From assembly GCA_964654535.1 (NCBI GenBank), contig CAZZIZ010000189.1, positions 1-6,553 of the forward strand: a DNA stretch of 6,553 bases, written 5' to 3'. The notes beneath the pieces are model-generated. The model was not told the DNA's origin. It searched no databases and saw only the letters and a list, made by a program, of their open reading frames with translations. The stretch's first letter is position 1. Every line of letters begins with the position of its first letter. Source of the DNA: CAZZIZ01 sp964654535 (GTDB taxonomy: Bacteria; Bacteroidota; Bacteroidia; Chitinophagales; UBA2359). A program made the translations under genes and the position numbers. Shown here in pieces: positions 1-4,980 of the stretch.

Positions 1-87
1 CCAAACCTACCAAGCCCTTGATGTTCAAAGCGTCGGCATTGCAAATGCCGAAGAAAGTTCCGTGCGCATTGTAAATGCGCCCGAGGG
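1..87. repeat. Solo RAYT-associated hairpin-doublet repeat (internally deleted element copy)
   Basis: This non-coding repeat has two short hairpins: CGGCATT-GCA-AATGCCG at 34-50 and GCGCATT-GTA-AATGCGC at 64-80, with their cores (36-48 and 66-78) spaced 30 bp apart. Bases 19-87 match 4531-4599, the right end of the RAYT element, at 66 of 69 positions (differences at 25, 28 and 72). Bases 1-12 are identical to 3875-3886 near the left end of that element, and the likeness continues to base 22 (19 of 22). This copy therefore joins left-end and right-end sequence with no transposase gene between, as expected of a non-autonomous derivative. Its left part is cut off by the window edge. The shared sequence stops at 87/88, which gives the right boundary of the element. 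Confidence 0.8.
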
Positions 88-194
88 CTAATCATCCCAA
101 GCTCCAGGTCGCGATGTTACCAACGATATGTTAAACCAAGTCAATTCTCGCACCTAACACTTCTTTTTGATTACATTTATTAAAAATCACTATA

Positions 195-2996
195 ATGACG
201 AGAATCGCGCTGAGCGTTTTCCTCTCCTTGCTATGTCTCTCAAGCTATAGCCAATCTAACATCACTATAAAAGGTACGCTAACCGATACTTTGGGTACTC
301 CGCTCATAAATGCTACAATTTTATTGCTCGAAAAATCGGATTCTACTATGGTAGACTACACGCGCTGTGAAATGGATGGCAGTTTCAAGTTCACAGATGT
401 GTCTAAAGGCGATTATGAAGTTAAATCTACTTACGTAGGCTTTATCCCAAAGCTTATATCTGCCAACACCACCGCAGGTAAAAACCTCGATCTCGGTGAA
501 ATTAAAATGGTAGAACTGGCTGAGGAACTCATGACTGTGGTTATTAAAACTGCCAAGACTTCCATTGTTATGCGGGGCGATACCATTGAATATGACGCTT
601 CAACCTTTAAAGTTCCTGAGGGCTCAACAGTAGAAGACCTACTAAAGCGACTTCCAGGAATAGAAGTTGAACAAGATGGTTCCATTTCAGCTGACGGAAA
701 AGCAGTAAGAAAAGTAACCGTAGATGGAAAGTCCTTCTTTGGATCTGACCCACAAGCGGCCACTAAAAATTTACCCGCAGAGGGAATTTCAAAGGTGCAG
801 GTATTTGACTCTGAAACAATGGAAGAAGAAGTTACCGGCATTAAATCTGGCGATGCTGACAAGACCATGAACCTAGAGCTAAAAGAGGAATTCAAGAAAG
901 GAGGTTTCGGAAGAGTGATAGGAGCACTTGGTACCGAGGAACGGAGAGAACTAAAAGGGAACTTTAACAAGTTCAACGACAAGATTCAATTTAGTCTGGT
1001 TGGGGTTGGAAACAATACAGGACGTAACGGTTTCTCCTGGGACGACTATCAAGATTTTATGGGTTCTCAAGCTTTTAGTTTTGGCAATGAACAAGAATTT
1101 GGTTTCGGTGGTGGTGGCAACAGATATTACACTTTTGGCGGGGGTGGTAATGGAATCGAGTCGAGCATACAATCCCTGTTTTTTAATAACAGCGACGGCG
1201 GTGGAATTCCAATAAACTATAATGGCGGAGCAAGTTTTAACTACCAGCATGAAAAAACACAATTCAGCTCGGTATACTATTACAATCAGCAGGGTTTAAA
1301 CAAAAGGACTCAGATGAATCAATCCAAGTTCTATGATGAATTCACCTCAATAGAAGATGCGCTGGAAACGAATGAGTCTAATTTTCAAGGACATAGAGTG
1401 GAGTTGTCTTTCGAGCAAGAGATTGATACGCTACATTCTATTAAGATAACCGCTAACGGTGCGTATATAGATCAGACAGAAGATCAGATTGAATCTGCTC
1501 AACTTTTTAGGGACGCTGGCCTTAATAGCGAATCGACCTTTAACAATAACTTACAGCAAGATGGCTTTTTAGGAAACGCGAGCTTCTTGTTTAGGAAGAA
1601 ATTTAAAAGAAAAGGAAGACGCGCAGGATTCAATGTTTCCTATTTGGTTTCGGAATTAAACGAAGATGAGACGCAAAATTCAGAAAGTTCCTTTGTCGCC
1701 GAGGATAGTACGGCAAGTATAATTTTCTTCAACGAAGACATATCGACTAAGGATCTCTTCAAAGCAAATGCCGTTTATGTCGAGCCCCTAGGTAAGAAGT
1801 TCTTTTGGCAAAGTTTTTACAACCATAGTAACAGACAAGAAGAAGGCGATAGGCGCGTCTTCGAATCCAACGAGCTCAATGGACTTTTATCTAGAAATTT
1901 TAATAACGATATTCTATTAAATAGAGCAGGCACCTCGCTTAAGTACTCTTATGATGGCTACAACATTACGATAGGTGCTGCATATCAAAGTTTCGACTTA
2001 AAAGGATCATTCGAATCCGAAAACAATTTAATTAATGGACTCGTAGACAAACGGTTTAATAATTGGCTACCCTATTTTGATCTTGGAATTTCCCCAAAAC
2101 GAAACGTACGTTTTTCTGCAGGCTACAGCAGACAAGCCGTTGAACCTAGTATTAGCGACTTACAACCCATTGTTGATAGCAGAAACCCTTTCTACATTCG
2201 AGAAGGTAACATAAATCTTCAACCGGAGCTATTTGATACTTATAGAATTAGAGGCTCAAGAAATTGGCCGTTAACAGCAGTGCGGATCAATTTAGACTTA
2301 AGTTACACCAACTACGATTCTCAATTTTCAACAGAAGAGTCCGTAGACCAAAACCTCATTACTTTTGTGCAACCAATCAATGTTGAGGATGGAGACAGAA
2401 AGAGCTTTAGAACAGGTATTAGCTTTCCTATTGTTAAGAATAAACTAACCGTAAGAACCACTTTTAATTATACCCACGCTATTAGACCGTCATTAGTGAA
2501 TGACATTCGTAACCGTACGACTAGAGAATCGTTCATACCGTTCTTAAGAATTAACTATACACCAAATAGTGATTACTCACTTAACCTCAACGCGAGAATA
2601 AACGTAACCAACACAACGTATGACATTAATGAATCACAGAATCAGCAAATCATAAATAACAACTATTCGGCAACTCTGAACGCCAAGTTATTTGCAAAAA
2701 TTTATTGCAATGCATCTTTCACGTACAATGTAAACGTGAATGAAAGATTCAATTTTGAAGAAAACATCCCCCTTCTAAATTCGTCTATCTACCGTCACTT
2801 CCTACCTGAAAACAAATTGGAAGTTCGAGTGTCTGCCTATGATCTATTAGGACGCAGCCAAAACATTTCACAAAACACCTATGGTAATTCCGTATCAATA
2901 TCAAGGTCCAATGTAATAGGACGATATTTTATGTTGTCCTTGAGTTATAATATTCGCGGTATGAAAGGTGGAATTGAGAAAAACAATTGGTATTAA
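195..2996 (+). CDS. Outer-membrane beta-barrel protein, TonB-dependent-receptor-like (CarboxypepD_reg-like + plug + OMP_b-brl_3 type)
   Basis: This 933-aa protein is probably an outer-membrane barrel of the Bacteroidota 'outer membrane beta-barrel family', related to TonB-dependent receptors. The order of parts is: a signal peptide (about residues 1-20, hydrophobic ALSVFLSLLCLSS); a carboxypeptidase-regulatory-like beta-sandwich (about 24-105, with GTLTDTLGTPLINATI and DGSFKFTDV); a plug-like region (about 125-230, with VEDLLKRLPGIEVEQDG and VTVDGKSFFGSD); and a long barrel of alternating strands ending in YFMLSLSYNIRG. A glycine-rich stretch at about 302-345 (FGFGGGG, FGGGGNG, GGGIPINYNGG) interrupts the early barrel and may be a surface loop. 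No TonB box is evident, which is common in this subfamily. The ATG at 195 directly gives a good signal peptide. The substrate cannot be told from sequence. It lies 2 nt upstream of a GLPGLI-family gene, a pairing often seen in Bacteroidota, so the two are probably one operon. Confidence 0.9.
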   Translation: MTRIALSVFLSLLCLSSYSQSNITIKGTLTDTLGTPLINATILLLEKSDSTMVDYTRCEMDGSFKFTDVSKGDYEVKSTYVGFIPKLISANTTAGKNLDLGEIKMVELAEELMTVVIKTAKTSIVMRGDTIEYDASTFKVPEGSTVEDLLKRLPGIEVEQDGSISADGKAVRKVTVDGKSFFGSDPQAATKNLPAEGISKVQVFDSETMEEEVTGIKSGDADKTMNLELKEEFKKGGFGRVIGALGTEERRELKGNFNKFNDKIQFSLVGVGNNTGRNGFSWDDYQDFMGSQAFSFGNEQEFGFGGGGNRYYTFGGGGNGIESSIQSLFFNNSDGGGIPINYNGGASFNYQHEKTQFSSVYYYNQQGLNKRTQMNQSKFYDEFTSIEDALETNESNFQGHRVELSFEQEIDTLHSIKITANGAYIDQTEDQIESAQLFRDAGLNSESTFNNNLQQDGFLGNASFLFRKKFKRKGRRAGFNVSYLVSELNEDETQNSESSFVAEDSTASIIFFNEDISTKDLFKANAVYVEPLGKKFFWQSFYNHSNRQEEGDRRVFESNELNGLLSRNFNNDILLNRAGTSLKYSYDGYNITIGAAYQSFDLKGSFESENNLINGLVDKRFNNWLPYFDLGISPKRNVRFSAGYSRQAVEPSISDLQPIVDSRNPFYIREGNINLQPELFDTYRIRGSRNWPLTAVRINLDLSYTNYDSQFSTEESVDQNLITFVQPINVEDGDRKSFRTGISFPIVKNKLTVRTTFNYTHAIRPSLVNDIRNRTTRESFIPFLRINYTPNSDYSLNLNARINVTNTTYDINESQNQQIINNNYSATLNAKLFAKIYCNASFTYNVNVNERFNFEENIPLLNSSIYRHFLPENKLEVRVSAYDLLGRSQNISQNTYGNSVSISRSNVIGRYFMLSLSYNIRGMKGGIEKNNWY

Positions 2997-2998
2997 AA

Positions 2999-3751
2999 AT
3001 GAAGAGCATCAAGAACTTCCTAGTATTGGTATTATGTTTTGCCAGCAGTTTGACCGCTATAGCTCAAAGTGAAAGCGGGGTCATTATCTACAATAGAAAA
3101 GTGAACTATGTTTCCATTATGACCCGATTGCCATTTTTGAGCTCGGAAGAAATTGATAGAATAAATCTTACTTGGGGTAAAAATTCTGAGAATAAGGGTC
3201 AAAACCACGACTACTACTATAGTGAAGGAAAGTCGCTTTATACCCGCAGTAAAGAAGAAAATAACAACGGCTATTCTTGGAGTCAAGAGAAGTATCTATT
3301 GTTTCGAGACCATAAAAAGCAAACAGTTAAAGATTGGAGAGAAATATTGGGCAATCGATATTTAATAGAAGATGATTTGCCAAAGCGTAAGTGGAAAATA
3401 CTCAATGAAATAAAAGAGGTACAAGGTTACTTATGCATGAAGGCCGAAACTTATGATCCAATAAAGGATCAAACCATCCACGCCTGGTTTGCCGACGGAA
3501 TTATCTTTTCGGGAGGTCCCGAAGGTTATGCTGGTCTACCCGGCATGATTCTAGAAATCAACATTAATTATGGCGACGTAGTCATTACGGCCACTAGTGT
3601 TAAACTGACTCAGGAAAAGATTGATTTGCCAATGCCAAAAAAAATGAAAGGCAAGCCTATTAAAATAATTGACTTTAATACTATTGTAAGAGATTATATC
3701 ACAGAGTCGATTGAAGCAGAACGAAATCCATACTGGAGAATTAGATATTAA
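2999..3751 (+). CDS. GLPGLI family protein (Porph_ging type), secreted or periplasmic
   Basis: This 250-aa protein belongs to the GLPGLI family, Bacteroidota envelope proteins with no firmly assigned biochemical role. The family signature appears as GLPGMILEI starting near residue 179. Before it come the usual conserved elements: a region around W132 (KRKWKI), GYLCMKAE with C146, and a HAWFADGI block (H161, W163). A signal peptide covers about residues 1-22, with probable cleavage after AIA. I chose the ATG at 2999 because it gives a canonical MKSIKN signal-peptide start. An in-frame TTG at 2987 lies inside the upstream gene and would add only four residues. The start is 2 nt after the upstream stop, with no clear Shine-Dalgarno, so translation is probably coupled to the barrel gene. 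Family membership is well supported, but the function is unknown. A role as partner of the barrel protein is inferred from position only. Confidence 0.9.
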   Translation: MKSIKNFLVLVLCFASSLTAIAQSESGVIIYNRKVNYVSIMTRLPFLSSEEIDRINLTWGKNSENKGQNHDYYYSEGKSLYTRSKEENNNGYSWSQEKYLLFRDHKKQTVKDWREILGNRYLIEDDLPKRKWKILNEIKEVQGYLCMKAETYDPIKDQTIHAWFADGIIFSGGPEGYAGLPGMILEININYGDVVITATSVKLTQEKIDLPMPKKMKGKPIKIIDFNTIVRDYITESIEAERNPYWRIRY

Positions 3752-3759
3752 TTCTACCG

Positions 3760-3787
3760 TTAAGGAGGGTTCTCGACACTCCCTTAA
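3760..3787 (+). terminator. Possible hairpin terminator after the barrel/GLPGLI operon
   Basis: Nine nucleotides after the GLPGLI stop there is an imperfect inverted repeat. TTAAGG pairs with CCTTAA, extended by GGG with CTC across one bulged A, with a loop of about 9 nt. Its position suits an operon terminator. No T-run follows (the next bases are AATATATCTG), so it could equally be an RNA-stabilising 3' hairpin. The call rests on position and pairing only. Confidence 0.3.
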
Positions 3788-3795
3788 ATATATCT

Positions 3796-3846
3796 GAGGC
3801 GCATTTGCAATGCGTCTCGTTTGTGTGGCAGCATTTGCAATGCTGC
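3796..3846. repeat. Left hairpin doublet of the RAYT element
   Basis: Two hairpins stand side by side. The first (3796-3818) pairs GAGGCGCATT with AATGCGTCTC around TGC, with one G-T wobble. The second (3828-3846) pairs GCAGCATT perfectly with AATGCTGC around TGC. Cores start at 3801 and 3831, 30 bp apart. The central TGC marks this doublet as inverted relative to those at 34-80 and 4546-4592, where the centre is GCA or GTA. The stem bases differ between hairpins but stay paired, pointing to selection on structure or independent end identity. Confidence 0.8.
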
Positions 3847-3858
3847 TTCTGCAGGTCT

Positions 3859-3913
3859 AACGGACCTTCCTTAACCAAACCTACCACACCCGTGATTAAG
3901 TGCTTTGTCCGTT
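3859..3913 (-). other. Inverted repeat just downstream of the RAYT gene
   Basis: AACGGAC (3859-3865) can pair with GTCCGTT (3907-3913), and nested inside it CTTAA (3870-3874) can pair with TTAAG (3896-3900). The enclosed loop contains CCAAACCTACCA (3875-3886), the 12-mer also present at bases 1-12 of the window. On the minus strand this lies just after the RAYT stop codon. It could be a 3' RNA structure of the transposase transcript or part of the element end recognised as DNA. The pairing is short and may be partly chance. Confidence 0.35.
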
Positions 3914-3921
3914 TACAATAC

Positions 3922-4470
3922 TCAACCAAGCAAAGTAACCTCAATCACCCCTTTCTCACCGGCGTAATTGCGTGCACTGCTATACAACCAGTGCTCAGGA
4001 TCCGAAACAAATCCAGCCTCAACTGGATTATTATGGATATAATCACGCTTTTGATCTATCATTTCGTTCGTCGTAAGTTCTTTCGCGTGATAACCAGTTT
4101 TCCAGACAGTAAAGTTCGCCCCCCTCTTTGTTCTGTTCGCTTCATAAGCGAATTTATTGAGTAAACTAACATCACGGCTCTCTGGAACATCCTTAATAAG
4201 TTTTACCAATTCTTTGGAGGTGAACTTTTTGAAATCTCTGATCGTGCTAACAAGATCGTACTTTTCTTTTGACGAAACTATCAAATGGAGATGGCTGGTC
4301 ATAATAACGTAAGCGTAAAGGATCAAACCTTTGTTATCAATACAATAACTCAAAGAATCGATGATACAATCTCGATAGACGTTACGAATAAACAAGTCTG
4401 CCCAACCCGTAAGGGTTAAGTTTATAAAATACAGGCCCTCTGGGTTTCTTACTTTGTATTGACTTCCGAT
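3922..4470 (-). CDS. REP-associated tyrosine transposase (RAYT, Y1/HUH family); start codon apparently lost
   Basis: This is a single-stranded-DNA transposase/nuclease of the Y1 (IS200-like) superfamily, REP-associated branch. Read from 4470 it is 182 residues, about the usual family length. In order: the N-terminal block YKVRNPEGLYF and first strand INLTLTGW; VIMTSHLHLIV with the HUH-type metal-binding pair H60 and H62; DYIHNNPVEAGFV with Y144 as the likely catalytic tyrosine; then HWLYSSARNYAG near the C-terminus. No frameshift or internal stop is present. The start is odd. Family members usually begin five residues before this YK motif, which here is ATC (4470-4468) where ATG would be expected. 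No ATG, GTG or TTG lies between the upstream stop (4488-4486) and the conserved N-terminal block. The first usable alternative, TTG at 4395, would delete the first beta strand. Either ATC is used at low efficiency or the gene is newly silenced. It is bracketed by its own hairpin repeats. Confidence 0.85.
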   Translation of the reverse strand: MGSQYKVRNPEGLYFINLTLTGWADLFIRNVYRDCIIDSLSYCIDNKGLILYAYVIMTSHLHLIVSSKEKYDLVSTIRDFKKFTSKELVKLIKDVPESRDVSLLNKFAYEANRTKRGANFTVWKTGYHAKELTTNEMIDQKRDYIHNNPVEAGFVSDPEHWLYSSARNYAGEKGVIEVTLLG

Positions 4471-4545
4471 ATACTGAAAATAAGACTATTTTATATTAGA
4501 TTTAGATAGGCTATATTTTTCAGGGCCTTTTGATGTACATAGCGT

Positions 4546-4592
4546 CGGCATTGCAAATGCCGAAGAAAGTTCCGTGCGCATTGCAAATGCGC
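4546..4592. repeat. Right hairpin doublet of the RAYT element
   Basis: There are two perfect 7-bp hairpins: CGGCATT-GCA-AATGCCG at 4546-4562 and GCGCATT-GCA-AATGCGC at 4576-4592, with cores starting at 4548 and 4578, 30 bp apart. The doublet and its flanks (4531-4599) are nearly identical to 19-87 in direct orientation, and form an inverted counterpart to the doublet at 3796-3846. It sits upstream of the minus-strand RAYT gene and immediately before the truncated T9SS gene on the + strand. Confidence 0.8.
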
Positions 4593-4599
4593 CCGAGGG

Positions 4600-4980
4600 G
4601 GAGATGAGGAAGTTTTAAGTGAAATAGCAGAAACAAGTGAGTTTGGTTCAATCGAAGCTAAGAGTATTCTTGCACGTTCTAATGGTCAGGTTTATTACCA
4701 TCCTATTTTGAGAACTCATCAGAAAAAGAATAAAAAATCGGGATGGGAGAATGGTTCTGGCTCAGTTCGGTTGTTCCCTAACCCAGTCGTGAACGATTTA
4801 TATGTAGACTATGACGGAGAAATCCTGACATATAAAGTATATTCGATAAGAGGCGAGCTTGTGAAAACCAACAAGTTCAATGGAAAAATTTCTACTTCTG
4901 ATCTACATACTGGACTCTATTTTATTCGAATGTCAACTTTAAACCATGGAGAAATATCAGATGTATTCTATAAAAAGTAG
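4600..4980 (+). pseudogene. 3' remnant of a T9SS cargo protein gene (C-terminal sorting domain), 5' part missing
   Basis: An open frame of 126 residues runs from the RAYT element junction to a TAG at 4978-4980. It begins mid-protein with GDEEVLSEIAETSEFGSIEA, resembling the region just before the linker in large Bacteroidota T9SS cargo proteins. A charged linker (HQKKNKKSGWENGSG) follows. The last 71 residues form a type A C-terminal sorting domain: VRLFPNPVVNDLYV, then YKVYSIRGELV, then LHTGLYFIRM, ending in KK. The domain directs secretion across the outer membrane. There is no start codon with a signal peptide. The only candidate, TTG at 4708, would give a 90-aa protein lacking export signals. 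The reading frame continues backward only into the repeat and stops at 4540-4542. The missing 5' part is not found on the other side of the RAYT element, so simple insertion is not enough and a deletion or rearrangement is implied. Its end overlaps the next gene by 20 nt. Confidence 0.75.
4948..4952 (+). promoter_or_regulatory. Shine-Dalgarno-like GGAGA before the 4961 gene
   Basis: GGAGA lies 8 nt before the ATG at 4961, inside the 3' end of the truncated T9SS gene. It is the clearest ribosome-binding motif before a start in this window. It supports the 4961 start, which would otherwise be doubtful because it overlaps the upstream coding frame. Confidence 0.45.

Larger units (their letters stand above)
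3796..4599 (-). mobile_element. RAYT element: REP-associated tyrosine transposase gene flanked by inverted hairpin doublets
   Basis: A minus-strand HUH/Y1 transposase gene (3922-4470) is bracketed by hairpin doublets at 3796-3846 and 4546-4592 in opposite orientation. Read outward from the gene, both doublets show the 13-bp core GCATTGCAAATGC twice, with exactly 30 bp between core starts. The right boundary at about 4599 is set by the end of similarity to the solo copy at 1-87 and by the abrupt start of unrelated coding sequence at 4600. The left boundary is less certain and lies at or just before 3796. RAYTs are domesticated relatives of IS200/IS605 transposases that act on REP-type hairpins. 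They usually occur as single copies with scattered short repeats, as seen here. No target-site duplication is visible, and none is expected for this class. Confidence 0.75.

Noticed and set aside
34..80. Paired short repeats as a CRISPR fragment
   Set aside because: The units are palindromic hairpins in pairs only. The spacers are not unique between copies (19-87 and 4531-4599 share the same spacer), and no array or cas gene is present.
88..182. Short open frame between the solo repeat and the barrel gene
   Set aside because: The frame has no start codon or recognisable motif and is of a length expected by chance. It could be a gene remnant but nothing supports that.
167..196. Sigma70-like TTGATT - 18 nt - TATAAT before the barrel gene
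   Set aside because: The TATAAT overlaps the ATG at 195, so transcription from it would begin inside the gene. Bacteroidota promoters usually follow a TTTG / TAnnTTTG pattern, and a matching -7 element is not present here.
431..1262. Open frames of 71-183 aa opposite or out of frame with the barrel gene
   Set aside because: They have low-complexity composition, show no recognisable motifs, and lie entirely within a well-supported barrel coding sequence.
3805..4164. Possible + strand 119-aa protein over the RAYT region
   Set aside because: It starts inside the hairpin doublet and runs antisense to the RAYT gene, whose protein has clear family motifs. The + strand frame is a shadow.
4708..4980. 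A functional 90-aa gene starting at TTG 4708
   Set aside because: The product would be a T9SS sorting domain without a signal peptide or cargo, and the same frame continues upstream with cargo-like sequence. A truncated remnant explains it better.
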